Assembly: GCA_017469795.1 (NCBI GenBank)
Contig: JAFUFT010000020.1
Coordinates: 1-55,963, forward strand
Reading direction: 5' to 3'
DNA length: 55,963 bases
DNA from: Oscillospiraceae bacterium
GTDB taxonomy: Bacteria > Bacillota > Clostridia > Oscillospirales > Oscillospiraceae
Positions 16,747-25,615 of this stretch are shown here, one piece after another (position 1 is the stretch's first letter; each line of letters starts with the position of its first letter). Both the position numbers and the translations under genes were made by a program. The notes beneath the pieces were generated by a model that saw only the letters and a list, made by a program, of their open reading frames with translations, was not told the DNA's origin and ran no database searches.

Positions 16747-17813
16747 ACAAACAGTTTTGGTCCCGGCGCATCTCCGACCTGGAGCCCTATGTTCCCGGAG
16801 AGCAGCCCAAGGACAAAAAGTACGTCAAGCTCAACACCAACGAAAACCCCTATCCGCCGTCGCCCCGGGTGGCAGAGGCTGTCGCGAAGGTGGCGGCCTC
16901 GGATCTGAGGCTATACCCGGATCCGGACTGCGCCGCCCTGAAGAAGACCCTGGCGGAGTTTTACGGACTCCTGCCGGAGCAGGTGTTCGTGGGGAACGGC
17001 TCGGACGAGGTCCTGGCCTTCAGCTTCCTGGCCTTCACGGACGAGGACACCCCAGCGGTATTTCCGGACATCACCTACAGCTTTTATCCGGTCTACGGCG
17101 AGTTCTTCGGGACGAACTGCCGCATTGTTCCGGTGCGGGAGGATTTCACCATCCCGCTGGAGGAGCTGATGAAAGACAACGGCACCGTGGTCCTCACCAA
17201 CCCCAACGCTCCCACGGGTATCGGCCTGGCGCTGGACGAGGTGGAGCGGATCCTCCGGGCCAATCCCGGCCACACAGTGATCGTGGACGAGGCATACATC
17301 GACTTCGGCGGCGAATCCGCGACGAAGCTGATTGACCGCTATGAAAACCTCCTGGTGATCCAGACCTTTTCCAAGTCCCGGTCCCTGGCGGGGATGCGGG
17401 CAGGTTTCGCCCTGGGCAATGAGAGCCTGATCGCCGCCCTGAACGCGGTGAAAAACTCCGTCAACTCCTACACGCTGGACCGGATGGCGCTGGCGGCGGC
17501 TCAGGCGGCGGTGGAGGACCGGGCGTACTTTTATGATACCTGCTCCCGAATTGCGAAAACAAGGGAAACCACCACCGGGAAATTGCGGGAATTGGGATTT
17601 TTCGTTTTGCCGTCCCAGGCTAATTTTGTGTTTGCCTCCCATGAGCGCGTTCCGGCCCGGATCCTGTTCCGGCGGCTCCGGGAGGAGGGCGTACTGGTAC
17701 GGTATTTCGACAAGCCGCGGATCGACAATTTCCTGCGCATCACCATCGGCACGGATGCGGAGATGGAGATCCTGACCGCCACATTAAAACGGATTCTGGA
17801 GGAGCAGAGATGA
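16743..17813 (+). CDS. hisC: Histidinol-phosphate aminotransferase
   Basis: A PLP-dependent class I/II aminotransferase for histidine synthesis (histidinol phosphate/imidazole acetol phosphate). Landmarks are LNTNENPYPPSP (near 31-42), GNGSDEVL (near 83), the TNPNAPTG loop (near 146), DEAYIDF (near 184), and the PLP Lys in TFSKSRSLAGMRAGFALG (near 207). The length of 356 aa is typical. It sits outside a his operon, between recQ and a radical SAM gene, with ATGA-type overlaps on both sides, so it could have a broader aromatic or threonine-phosphate substrate. Confidence 0.88.
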   Translation: MNKQFWSRRISDLEPYVPGEQPKDKKYVKLNTNENPYPPSPRVAEAVAKVAASDLRLYPDPDCAALKKTLAEFYGLLPEQVFVGNGSDEVLAFSFLAFTDEDTPAVFPDITYSFYPVYGEFFGTNCRIVPVREDFTIPLEELMKDNGTVVLTNPNAPTGIGLALDEVERILRANPGHTVIVDEAYIDFGGESATKLIDRYENLLVIQTFSKSRSLAGMRAGFALGNESLIAALNAVKNSVNSYTLDRMALAAAQAAVEDRAYFYDTCSRIAKTRETTTGKLRELGFFVLPSQANFVFASHERVPARILFRRLREEGVLVRYFDKPRIDNFLRITIGTDAEMEILTATLKRILEEQR

Positions 17814-18685
17814 TCGAATACGAGCCGCCGGTATACCGGCCCCCGGGAGAATGGCGCAGTTTTCTGGTACAGGCCACCATCGGGTGCAGCCACAACGGAT
17901 GCACCTTCTGCGGGATGTACAAATCAAAAAAGTTCCGCGTGCGTCCCCTGGACGACATCCTCTGGGATATCCGGGAGACAGCGGGCCTTTACAACAATCA
18001 GTTTGAAAAGGTGTTCCTCTGTGATGGGGACGCCATCGCCATGCCTACGGAGGATCTGCTGAAGATCCTTGAGGAAATCCGGCGGGACTTTCCCAAATGC
18101 CGTCTGATCTCCACCTACGCCGGCCCTATCAGCACCCTGAAAAAAACGCCTGAGGAGCTGCGGGTCCTGCGGGAGGCTGGCCTCGGGAGGGCCTATCTCG
18201 GCATTGAGACCGGTATGGACGCTCTGCTGAAATCCGTGAACAAAGGCGTCAGCCGGGAGGAGATGCTCCGGGCGGGAACGAATCTCCGGGAGGCGGGGAT
18301 TGACCTGTGGGGCATCGTGCTCATCGGCCTTGGGGGAAAGTCTCTATCCATGGAGAACGCACGGCATACCGCATCGATCGTCAACGAGATGAAGCCGAAC
18401 CACCTCAGCGCCATGAACTATACCCCTGTGGAGGGAACCAAGCTGGGCAACCAGGCCCTGCGGGGAGAATTCCAGGTGCTCAGCCCGGTGGAGAGCCTGC
18501 GGGAGACCGCGGAGCTGATCCGGAATCTGGAGGTCAGTGGTATGCACTTCACTTCGGACCACGCCTCCAACTATCTGCCCCTGAAGGGGACCCTCAACGA
18601 GGATCGGGAAAAGCTCCTGGGACTGATCGATGGGGCCCTGCGGGGAAATGTGGCCATCCGTTCCGAGGGGAGCAGGGGACTGTAG
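17810..18685 (+). CDS. Radical SAM protein of the clostridial Elp3/MiaB-like type
   Basis: A 291-aa radical S-adenosylmethionine enzyme. The [4Fe-4S] cysteines are in GCSHNGCTFCGMYKSKKFRV (near 24-43), which is Cx4Cx2C rather than the standard Cx3Cx2C. This spacing is characteristic of a specific clostridial subfamily. The Elp3/MiaB core continues with FLCDGDAI, ISTYAGPIST, LGIETGMDALL and GIVLIGLGGKS. There is no extra cluster domain, so the reaction is unknown. It is the last gene of the DUF951-recQ-hisC unit and precedes a terminator. Confidence 0.85.
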   Translation: MIEYEPPVYRPPGEWRSFLVQATIGCSHNGCTFCGMYKSKKFRVRPLDDILWDIRETAGLYNNQFEKVFLCDGDAIAMPTEDLLKILEEIRRDFPKCRLISTYAGPISTLKKTPEELRVLREAGLGRAYLGIETGMDALLKSVNKGVSREEMLRAGTNLREAGIDLWGIVLIGLGGKSLSMENARHTASIVNEMKPNHLSAMNYTPVEGTKLGNQALRGEFQVLSPVESLRETAELIRNLEVSGMHFTSDHASNYLPLKGTLNEDREKLLGLIDGALRGNVAIRSEGSRGL

Positions 18686-18707
18686 GAGTGAAGAGTGAAG
18701 AGTGAAG

Positions 18708-18739
18708 AGAAAAAACCGGAGCTTCAGCTCCGGTTTTTT
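18708..18739 (+). terminator. Intrinsic terminator
   Basis: ACCGGAGC/GCTCCGGT stem, TTCA loop, flanked by A6 and T6. It is bidirectional in form and ends the recQ-hisC-radical SAM unit. Just upstream, GAGTGAA is tandemly repeated three times (18686-18708). Confidence 0.9.
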
Positions 18740-18812
18740 GCATAATCCCCCATGCCCGTTTCGTGGGCTTTTGCTCCGGTGACGTGCTATGCTTGTCTCC
18801 GGGGTGAGGAAG

Positions 18813-19646
18813 ATGGTGGTCTATCTGGATCAGGCGTTTCTGCTCAACGGCCTGCTGGATTATCTGCTGCTGTCCGCCTGCGGCACCGTGACCGCTGCCC
18901 CCGGGAGCCGGCTTCGGACCGGGCTCGCGGCGGCATTGGGCGGCCTGTACGCGGCGCTCAGCCTGGTGTCGGGGTTCCGCTTCCTTGGAAAGCTGTACTG
19001 GCAGATGCTCTTTGCCGGGGCGCTGTGTCTGATCGCCTTCGGGCCGAACCGGTGCCTGCCGCGGCGGATCGCGGTACTGCTCCTGCTGGCAGCGGCATTT
19101 TCCGGCGTGGTACTGGTGCTGACGGAGGTGTTCTCCGCTCCGGCGGCAATGGTGGGCAGCCGGGTTTACTATCCGGTGGGGCTTGGCACGCTGGTGCTGA
19201 CGGCAGGCGGCTCCTACGGTCTGATGAGATGGACGCTGGGCAGGCTCCGGCATCAGGGGGGCGACATTGCCCGGGTGACCGTCCGGCACGGAGCCCGCAG
19301 GGCGGAGTTCACAGCGCTGCGGGACACGGGAAACACCCTGCGGGATCCGATCTCCGGTCTGCCGGTTCTGGTGGCGGATGGGGATCTGGCGGAGACGTTC
19401 CTGCCGGGGACGGGTGCATTTCCGGGCGGACTGAAGCGGCCCGCGGAGCTGGTGGAGCTCCTGTCCGAGCCGGGAGCGAGGTTGATCCCCTATAAGACCA
19501 TCGGTGTGGAGAGGGGCATGCTCCTGGCGTTCCGGCCGGAGGAAGTGAAAGTGGACGGAAAGCGGGAAGAGATGCTGATGGCATTTTCGCCGGTCCCTGT
19601 TTCGGACGGGGGCGGTTACAAGGCACTGTTGGGGGGAACGGTATGA
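18813..19646 (+). CDS. spoIIGA: Sporulation sigma-E factor-processing peptidase SpoIIGA
   Basis: A membrane aspartic protease that cleaves pro-sigma-E in the mother cell after septation. About five N-terminal transmembrane segments (starting [20 protein letters not shown]) are followed by a cytosolic protease domain whose active-site motif is [14 protein letters not shown] (near 170). GGTGAGGA precedes the ATG at 18813. An earlier in-frame ATG at 18789 lacks a site and would spoil the typical MVVYLD opening. It overlaps sigE by 4 bp, the classic SpoIIG operon arrangement. Confidence 0.92.
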   Translation: MVVYLDQAFLLNGLLDYLLLSACGTVTAAPGSRLRTGLAAALGGLYAALSLVSGFRFLGKLYWQMLFAGALCLIAFGPNRCLPRRIAVLLLLAAAFSGVVLVLTEVFSAPAAMVGSRVYYPVGLGTLVLTAGGSYGLMRWTLGRLRHQGGDIARVTVRHGARRAEFTALRDTGNTLRDPISGLPVLVADGDLAETFLPGTGAFPGGLKRPAELVELLSEPGARLIPYKTIGVERGMLLAFRPEEVKVDGKREEMLMAFSPVPVSDGGGYKALLGGTV

Positions 19647-20341
19647 TCGAGTGGATCGCACAATGGATTCTGGCGCGTCGGACGCCGGAAAAAGTCATGT
19701 ACATCGGGGGCAGCGATATTCTTCCGCCGCCGCTGGAGAAGGGGCGGGAGCAGACCGCCATCGAGGGGCTGAGCCGGGGAGAGGAGGCGGCCAAGCAGCT
19801 CCTGATCGAGCACAACCTCCGGCTGGTAGTCTATATTTCACGAAGGTATGAAAGCACCGGGATCAATCTGGAGGACCTGATCTCCATCGGGACCATCGGC
19901 CTGATCAAAGGGGTCAACACCTACAAACCGGAAAAGAACATCCGTCTGGCCACATACGCGTCCCGGTGCATTGAAAATGAGATCCTCATGTATATCCGGA
20001 AGATCGCCTCCCACAAGGGGGACGTATCCCTGGATGAACCCATCAACACCGACTGGGACGGCAACGAGCTGCTGCTGGGGGATGTGCTGGGGACGGAGGC
20101 GGACGCCGTGTCCCGGCCGCTGGAGGATGATGTGGACCTCCGGCTGTTGAGGGAGGCTCTGGGCAGACTGCCGGACAAGGAAAAAGCAATCGTTTCCCTG
20201 CGGTACGGCATCGGAGGCGGCAGGGAGAAGACGCAGAAGGAGGTGGCGGACCTCATGGGGATCTCCCAGTCCTATATCTCCCGGCTGGAGAAGCGGATCA
20301 TTCTCCGCCTGCGCCGGGAGATTTTGAAACAGATCTGCTGA
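19643..20341 (+). CDS. sigE: RNA polymerase sporulation sigma factor sigma-E
   Basis: A 232-aa sigma-70-family factor for early mother-cell transcription. The N-terminal pro-sequence ([20 protein letters not shown], then IGGSD) is the part removed by SpoIIGA. Region 2 contains [20 protein letters not shown] and [15 protein letters not shown], and region 4 carries [20 protein letters not shown]. In bacilli sigG follows directly. Here a terminator and an unrelated XRE gene follow, so sigG is elsewhere or lost. Expression should depend on Spo0A and sigma-A, but I could not identify a 0A box with confidence. Confidence 0.95.
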   Translation: MIEWIAQWILARRTPEKVMYIGGSDILPPPLEKGREQTAIEGLSRGEEAAKQLLIEHNLRLVVYISRRYESTGINLEDLISIGTIGLIKGVNTYKPEKNIRLATYASRCIENEILMYIRKIASHKGDVSLDEPINTDWDGNELLLGDVLGTEADAVSRPLEDDVDLRLLREALGRLPDKEKAIVSLRYGIGGGREKTQKEVADLMGISQSYISRLEKRIILRLRREILKQIC

Positions 20342-20344
20342 AAA

Positions 20345-20374
20345 AAGGCCGGCTCCCTTCGGGGAACCGGCCTT
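20345..20374. terminator. Terminator between sigE and the XRE gene
   Basis: The GGCCGG/CCGGCC stem is extended by CCC/GGG around a short loop. The T-run is on the minus strand (six T), so it mainly ends the convergent XRE/membrane unit. It may also end sigE. Confidence 0.75.
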
Positions 20375-20379
20375 CCGCA

Positions 20380-20574
20380 TTATTCCTCCCAGAACAGCTC
20401 ATCCAGGGTCTTGTCCAGCGCCTTGCAGATCGCCAGGCACAGCTTGATCGTGGGGTTGTAGTCCCCCTTCTCCACGGCGGCAATGGTCTGCCGGGAGACG
20501 CCCACCAGGTCCGCCAGCTGCTGCTGGGAAAGGTCCTTGGCGGCCCGTGCGGATTTCAAACGGAGATTTTTCAT
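20380..20574 (-). CDS. XRE-family transcriptional regulator, minimal
   Basis: A 64-aa Cro/C1-type helix-turn-helix protein: MKNLRLKSARAAKDLSQQQL, recognition helix GVSRQTIAAVEKGDYNP, ending ALDKTLDELFWEE. This is the YozG/YgzD-like class that pairs with a small membrane protein in Firmicutes. Its start overlaps the stop of the upstream membrane gene (ATGA), so the pair is co-translated and probably autoregulated. Confidence 0.9.
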   Translation of the reverse strand: MKNLRLKSARAAKDLSQQQLADLVGVSRQTIAAVEKGDYNPTIKLCLAICKALDKTLDELFWEE

Positions 20575-21080
20575 TCCTCATCTGCCTCCTTCTTGAGATA
20601 AACCTTGCAGATGATAGTCAGAAACACGACCAGGAACAATGCCGCCACGACCAAAGGCAGGCACTGCATGGTCAGCAGTCCATTCCGAAACAGGCTCCCG
20701 GTCCGGAGCGTACCGATGGCGCCTGAGATATTGGAAAGAATACAGGCTGCGCAGATCAGCAGGTAGAGCCCGGGACGCTGCCGGACCCGGAAGAACGCGT
20801 CGTGCAGGATGCAGTCCACGGCAAACACGCCGATCCCCACAAAGATCAGGAGCATGCTGGACACGCCGTCTTCCATGACGGGATGCTCCATAACACTCAC
20901 AAGGAATCCGTGCAGCGCGGCGAGAATCAGGATCGTGTAGAAGGCGTGCTTGTGGGCGCCGGCCCGGAGCAGAGCCTGCCGCTCGTCATATTCCCCGGCC
21001 ACCTGTCTGGTCTTCCGGGACAGCAGGATAATGACCACCACAACAGCAAACATCAGAATAATCGGCCAAAGTTCATTCAT
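20571..21080 (-). CDS. DUF-type membrane protein paired with XRE regulator
   Basis: A 169-aa membrane protein (start MNELWPIILMFAVVVVIILL at 21080 after GGAGGG). A basic segment SRKTRQVAGEYDERQALLRA follows the first membrane helix, and about four more helices follow. The YDERQ motif after the first helix, plus the downstream small XRE gene, matches the widespread YozG/DUF2178/DUF3796-like membrane-regulator pairs, whose role is unknown. The frame extends upstream to 21152, but that is AT-rich intergenic sequence. Confidence 0.78.
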   Translation of the reverse strand: MNELWPIILMFAVVVVIILLSRKTRQVAGEYDERQALLRAGAHKHAFYTILILAALHGFLVSVMEHPVMEDGVSSMLLIFVGIGVFAVDCILHDAFFRVRQRPGLYLLICAACILSNISGAIGTLRTGSLFRNGLLTMQCLPLVVAALFLVVFLTIICKVYLKKEADEE

Positions 21081-21198
21081 AAGGATCCCTCCATTCCTTT
21101 TTGTGGCTTCAGCATAACACGTAAATAGAGTTATGTCAAGTATATTATACAATTTTCTTTTGTCAGATGCGTTATGACAGAAAAAGCAGGCAAAAGAA

Positions 21199-21236
21199 AG
21201 GATCGCCCCGAAGCCGGCGGCTTCGGGGCGATCCTT
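21199..21236 (-). terminator. Strong terminator of the TRAP operon
   Basis: A perfect stem of about 17-18 bp (AAGGATCGCCCCGAAGCC and its complement) with a 3-nt loop. It lies 16 nt after the dctQ stop, followed on the minus strand by TTCTTTTG. Confidence 0.88.
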
Positions 21237-21251
21237 ATGGAGGAATGAATA

Positions 21252-21785
21252 TCAGGTCCAGGAAGACATGATCTCTTCGGCGTACTCGGTATCCCGGATG
21301 GCCATCAACGCTTTGATCGCATCAAAGAGGAGCACCAGGGCGAGCAGCGCGAACGCAAGGAATTCAAAGATATAGAAGGGCCACAGGGGGATCAGAAGAG
21401 TGCCGGTGGCCTCTCCGCTGGCAAACTTGTCGTGGATCATGCCAAATACGGCATAGGCGGCAAATACCATTGTGACGGTGGACAGAATGGAGGTCAGGCC
21501 ATAGCAGATGAACCGCAGCTTCTGCGGGAACATACGGATGAACATGACCACATTGATGTGTCCGTGCACCGTCTGGGTATAGGCCCAGGACGAGAAGACG
21601 AGAATGCTCAGCATCACCTGAACCAACTCATAGGAACCTGTAATCCGCTGGTTGACGAACAGTCCCAGCATGGAGTCCACAAACATCAGCACCATCATGA
21701 CAACGATGATGAACATACTGGCAAAGCACAGGTAGAAACAGGCTTTCCCGCCGATGTTTGTCGCTGTATTTAATACTTTTTTCAT
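21252..21785 (-). CDS. dctQ: TRAP transporter small permease (DctQ)
   Basis: The 177-aa small membrane subunit of a tripartite ATP-independent periplasmic transporter. It has four transmembrane helices, with the family signature VMLSILVFSSWAYTQTVHGH followed by INVVMFIRMFPQKLR near 68-100. It scaffolds the large permease. It is the last gene of dctM-dctP-dctQ; the usual order is P-Q-M, so here the large permease comes first. The 75-nt gap to dctP may hold no extra promoter. Confidence 0.9.
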   Translation of the reverse strand: MKKVLNTATNIGGKACFYLCFASMFIIVVMMVLMFVDSMLGLFVNQRITGSYELVQVMLSILVFSSWAYTQTVHGHINVVMFIRMFPQKLRFICYGLTSILSTVTMVFAAYAVFGMIHDKFASGEATGTLLIPLWPFYIFEFLAFALLALVLLFDAIKALMAIRDTEYAEEIMSSWT

Positions 21786-21860
21786 GATTCAATGCCATCC
21801 TTTCCCGACGCTCGGCTGCCGGGCATAGCCGGGAAGCTGAGTGCGAAAAATGAGCGTTCC

Positions 21861-23051
21861 TTATTTGTAGGTGTCAGGCGTATAGGTCCAGTCCTTGTAG
21901 TTGAAGGGCGCATCCCAGTCATGCTCGTGGGCGGCGGCGTTCTGGCTGACGATATCCATGCACTTGTCATAGATCTCCTGGCCTTTTCCTTTGAGCTCAG
22001 GAACTTCGTTCAGATAATCCACATACCACTGATGGATGGGCTTGACGATCTCGTCAGAGGTGGCCCAGGCGTACAGTTCGTCAGAGGGTTTGTAAACTTC
22101 CACGTTGTTCTCACGCATCTTGTCCGCAACCCAGTAGTTGCAGGAATCCCACCAGTAACCGGCCATGTCGCCGGCATAGTTTCCGGCGTACTGATCCACA
22201 ATGGCCTTCAGATCGTCGGGCAGGGAATCATAGGTGTTCTTGTTCATCATCACGAAGCAGGAGGTGTAGCTGATGGGCAGATCCAGACAGTAGTCGATGG
22301 GCTCGTAGAGCTTGAAGCAGTCGATGTTGTGCCAGTCGTTGGTGAAGCCGTCGATGACCTTCTTCTCGATGGACTCATAGACCTCAGAGGTGGGAACGGT
22401 CATGGGGTTGGCGCCGAGCGCGGTGATGTACTGCGCGGCGATGGTGCCGGCGGTACGGATCTGCATGCCCTTGAAGTCGTCAGGAGTCTCGATCTTTTTG
22501 CCGACGGTGGAAACAGGACCGTAGGAGCAGGAGTGCAGAGCAAGGATCTTCCAGTCGCCCAGCTCGGCCTGCAGCTCGGGGATCTCTTCATACATCTGCT
22601 GATAGACGTCGGTGGCCATCCGGGCGCTGGTAATGCCGTTGCCGCAGAGGTTGATGAACTCGGAGATGGGGAAGCGGCTGCCGAAGAAGGAAGTGGCGGA
22701 CCAGCAGATATCAGCGGTGCCGTCCTTTACGCCGTCCATGGTCTCCGTGGCGCCCAGCAGGGAGCCGCCGGGGTTGAAGCTGAACTGCAGCCGGCCGCCG
22801 GAGGCCTCGCTCATCATGTTGCACAGAGTCTCCACATACTCTTCGCACATGGAGGTGGAGGCGTCGTGGTTGACAACGACCAGGTTGTAGGTCTTGCCGT
22901 CCGCAGGGGCGGCGGGAGCGGCAGCCTCAGCGGAGCCGGCAGCTTCCGCAGAACCGGCGGCAGGGGCGGACGCGGGGGCTGCGCCGCCGCAGGCGGCGAA
23001 CAGACTCAGACATAGACACAGCGCCATAATCAAAGCAATTGTCTTTTTCAT
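21861..23051 (-). CDS. dctP: TRAP transporter substrate-binding lipoprotein (DctP)
   Basis: A 396-aa extracytoplasmic solute receptor. The signal peptide ends in a lipobox (LCLSLFAACGG, Cys near 21), followed by an Ala-rich linker. The binding domain includes FSFNPGGSLLGATETMDGVK, LHSCSYGPVSTVGKKIETPD and the DctP core FKGMQIRTAGT with the carboxylate-binding Arg. It then has SEVYESIEKKVIDGFTNDWH. The conserved Arg supports an organic-acid ligand. The identity cannot be read but is probably the substrate of the adjacent flavoenzymes. Confidence 0.92.
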   Translation of the reverse strand: MKKTIALIMALCLCLSLFAACGGAAPASAPAAGSAEAAGSAEAAAPAAPADGKTYNLVVVNHDASTSMCEEYVETLCNMMSEASGGRLQFSFNPGGSLLGATETMDGVKDGTADICWSATSFFGSRFPISEFINLCGNGITSARMATDVYQQMYEEIPELQAELGDWKILALHSCSYGPVSTVGKKIETPDDFKGMQIRTAGTIAAQYITALGANPMTVPTSEVYESIEKKVIDGFTNDWHNIDCFKLYEPIDYCLDLPISYTSCFVMMNKNTYDSLPDDLKAIVDQYAGNYAGDMAGYWWDSCNYWVADKMRENNVEVYKPSDELYAWATSDEIVKPIHQWYVDYLNEVPELKGKGQEIYDKCMDIVSQNAAAHEHDWDAPFNYKDWTYTPDTYK

Positions 23052-23081
23052 CTTAAAATCCTCCTCAATCTTTTACTGAAA

Positions 23082-24392
23082 TCAGATCGGATATCCCAGA
23101 AGTCTGGGAAGCCACAGGGCCAGTACGGGGAATGCGCAGAGAATGATGACCGCGACGAACATGCCGACCACCATGGGAGCAACGCCCTTGAAGATCCGCT
23201 GCAGCGGAACATCCTTTGCCACGCCGGAAACGATGTACACATTCATGCCTACGGGCGGGGTGATCAGACCCATCTCCATGACCATGATCATCAGAACGCC
23301 GTACCAGATCTCGTTGAAGCCCAGTCCCTGCATGATCGGCAGGAAGATGGGAACAGTCAGCATCACCATGGCGAGAGAATCCATTAGACATCCCATGACC
23401 GCATAGATCAAAATGATGACCGCCAGAATCACATACCGGGAAACGCTGAGGCTGTTGACGAAGTTGGCCAGCCAGGTGGGAAGGCCGGTGATGGTCAGGA
23501 ACGCGCCGAACACATAGGCGCCGATCAGGATCAGGAAGATCATACCGCTGGTCTTCACCGTGCTGCGCAGGCAATCCAGGAAGATCTTCCAGGTGAATTT
23601 CCGCCGGGCGATCAGATAGATGAGCGCCGCAACGGCACCGACAGCAGAGGCCTCATTTGCAGTGAACCAGCCGCAGAAGATTCCGCCGATCACGATGATG
23701 AACAGAACCACCATGGCCAGTCCGCCCTTCAGGGACACCAGCTTCTCCTTGATGGAGAAATGCAGCTTGTCCGGGGCGTATTCGGGATGGACGCGTACCA
23801 TCACGGCGATGGCGGCAATGTAGCACAGGGCAAGAATGATACCGGGAATGATACCGGCGGCAAACAGCGCGCCGATGGAAGCGCCCGATACGATACCGTA
23901 GATGATAAAACCTGTGCTGGGCGGGATCAGGATTCCCAGTGTGCCGCCGGCAGCGATGGAGCCGCAGGCAAGACCGTCGTCATATCCGTGCTTCCGCATC
24001 TCCGGCAGCGCAACCACGCCCATGGTGGCGGCGGTGGCGGCGGTGGAGCCGCAGATGGCGGAGAACAGCGCGCAGGCGCCGACCGTAGCGGCGGCAAGAC
24101 CGCCCTTCATTCCGCCGAGCAGCTTGTGCATCATGTCGTACAGATCCGAGGACATGCCCGAATAGTAGCACAGGTTACCCATCAGAACGAATAGTGGTAT
24201 GACGGAGAACGAATACATGGTCGCCTGGGTCATTGGGATGTTTTTGAACAGAGCGATGGCTGCGTCAAAATTCCGGACGTACATGAATCCGAAAAATCCG
24301 ACGGCCATCATACAGATTCCGATGTTCATGCCCATGACCAGCAGAATCAGCAGTACGATGACGCCGATGAGCGCAACCGTAATCATATTCAT
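23082..24392 (-). CDS. dctM: TRAP transporter large permease (DctM)
   Basis: A 436-aa transport subunit with about 12 membrane segments, using the sodium gradient. Signature stretches: FKNIPMTQATMYSFSVIPLF, FSAICGSTAATAATMGVVAL, GSIAAGGTLGILIPPSTGFI and the C-terminal GLITPPVGMNVYIVSGVAKD. It is the first gene of the operon, with AGGAGGAG before the ATG at 24392, and is divergent from lysR across a 180-nt control region. Confidence 0.94.
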   Translation of the reverse strand: MNMITVALIGVIVLLILLVMGMNIGICMMAVGFFGFMYVRNFDAAIALFKNIPMTQATMYSFSVIPLFVLMGNLCYYSGMSSDLYDMMHKLLGGMKGGLAAATVGACALFSAICGSTAATAATMGVVALPEMRKHGYDDGLACGSIAAGGTLGILIPPSTGFIIYGIVSGASIGALFAAGIIPGIILALCYIAAIAVMVRVHPEYAPDKLHFSIKEKLVSLKGGLAMVVLFIIVIGGIFCGWFTANEASAVGAVAALIYLIARRKFTWKIFLDCLRSTVKTSGMIFLILIGAYVFGAFLTITGLPTWLANFVNSLSVSRYVILAVIILIYAVMGCLMDSLAMVMLTVPIFLPIMQGLGFNEIWYGVLMIMVMEMGLITPPVGMNVYIVSGVAKDVPLQRIFKGVAPMVVGMFVAVIILCAFPVLALWLPRLLGYPI

Positions 24393-24495
24393 CTTTTCAC
24401 TCCTCCTTTTTCGGCAGATTCCACAGGCCTCTATGCAGAATCTACAAACTACCTACATCATAAGTCCTTTTTTCTTGCGCATCAAGCGACATTAT

Positions 24496-24512
24496 GGTAA
24501 TATGACATTACC
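24496..24512. promoter_or_regulatory. LysR-type T-N11-A box between dctM and lysR
   Basis: GGTAAT-ATGAC-ATTACC is a 6-5-6 inverted repeat that contains the T-N11-A spacing typical of LysR regulators. It lies between the divergent dctM and lysR genes, so it is probably where the adjacent LysR protein controls itself and the transporter. Confidence 0.6.
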
Positions 24513-24575
24513 CCAAAGTCATGGTTTTTTCCTTAAAATTCCACAAATGACGAGAGAAAAATGAGGGTGATGTTT

Positions 24576-25451
24576 GTGCATCTTACACAGTTGGAGTATT
24601 TCAGAGCCGTGGTGAAGAACGGAAGCATCTCCGCCGCAGCAGATTCCCTGTTTGTGTCCCAGTCTGCGGTCAGCAAGCAGATTGGAATGCTGGAAAAAGA
24701 GCTGGGTGTTCAGCTATTTGACCGCGGGTTCCGCCAGATCCGCCTCACCGAGAGCGGACAGCTGATCTATGCCTGCATGAACCGATGTACCGAAGATTTT
24801 CTCAACACGGTGGATATGGCTCGCACGATCCAGAACGGGCATGGGGATCTTCTCCGGGTGGGATATGTGGAGTACTGGGACAGTGCGCCGATCATTCGGA
24901 GCATCATGGACTACATGGACGCCCATGGGAAATCCCTGCAGCTGACGATGGAGCCGTACAAGGTCAGCGAACTGGCGGATACTCTGGCCAGGGGCAATGT
25001 GGACATGGTGCTGTCCTTTGATTCCGCTTTTTCCTGGCGGGAGGATGTGAACACTGTTCCGCTGGGAACGTTGGAATGCGGACTGCTCTACGGGAAGGAG
25101 TTCTTCAACCATGGAAAACCGGACCGTTCAGATTTTGAACATACCCCCTTTCTGGAGACGGACGATTCCTCCCATCCCTACCGGCAGGAGCTTCGGATGA
25201 TCATGGAACGGTACGGATTTAACAATCCGCTCCGGTCCTGCCCCCGGTTTTCGTCTATGGTGGCGAAAGTCTCCGCGGGCAGGGGTGTGATCCTGGTGAG
25301 CCGGTGGACCTATCTGATCGGTCAAAAGTCCCTTGGGTTCTTCCCGCTGGGAAAGGATCTTCCCGTTTCCGTTGCATATATCGGTTCGCCCTCGGATGGC
25401 AGAATGGAGCTGATCCGGGGAGTGATCCAGGCGGTCAAAACCATGATCTAA
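24576..25451 (+). CDS. LysR-family transcriptional regulator
   Basis: A 291-aa regulator with an N-terminal winged HTH (LTQLEYFRAVVKNGSISAAA, SQSAVSKQIGMLEKELGVQL) and a C-terminal periplasmic-binding-protein-like effector domain (near 90-290). GAGGGTG 6 nt upstream favours the GTG at 24576 (MHLTQLEYF), and an ATG at 24561 is also in frame. The position between the divergent TRAP operon and the flavoprotein pair makes it the likely local regulator of both, with the transported acid as effector. Confidence 0.9.
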   Translation: MHLTQLEYFRAVVKNGSISAAADSLFVSQSAVSKQIGMLEKELGVQLFDRGFRQIRLTESGQLIYACMNRCTEDFLNTVDMARTIQNGHGDLLRVGYVEYWDSAPIIRSIMDYMDAHGKSLQLTMEPYKVSELADTLARGNVDMVLSFDSAFSWREDVNTVPLGTLECGLLYGKEFFNHGKPDRSDFEHTPFLETDDSSHPYRQELRMIMERYGFNNPLRSCPRFSSMVAKVSAGRGVILVSRWTYLIGQKSLGFFPLGKDLPVSVAYIGSPSDGRMELIRGVIQAVKTMI

Positions 25452-25480
25452 GGCGGCTGTTGTTGCAAATACAGAACGAT

Positions 25481-25512
25481 GGCCCCGGAACTCTTCGGTT
25501 CCGGGGCCTTTT
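25481..25512 (+). terminator. Terminator of lysR
   Basis: An 11-bp stem GGCCCCGGAAC/GTTCCGGGGCC with a 6-nt loop, then TTTT. It separates lysR from the flavoprotein genes, which therefore need their own promoter. A TATAAT at 25581-25586 is present without a clear -35, as expected for an activator-dependent promoter. Confidence 0.85.
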
Positions 25513-25615
25513 GCGGGTTCGTGCTGATAAATGAAGTGTCAGTTCAGTTTTTGATGATAGGCACGGCGCCGGATTTCTTCTATAATTTAGATATCAAAAA
25601 AAGGAGGCGGTCGCA

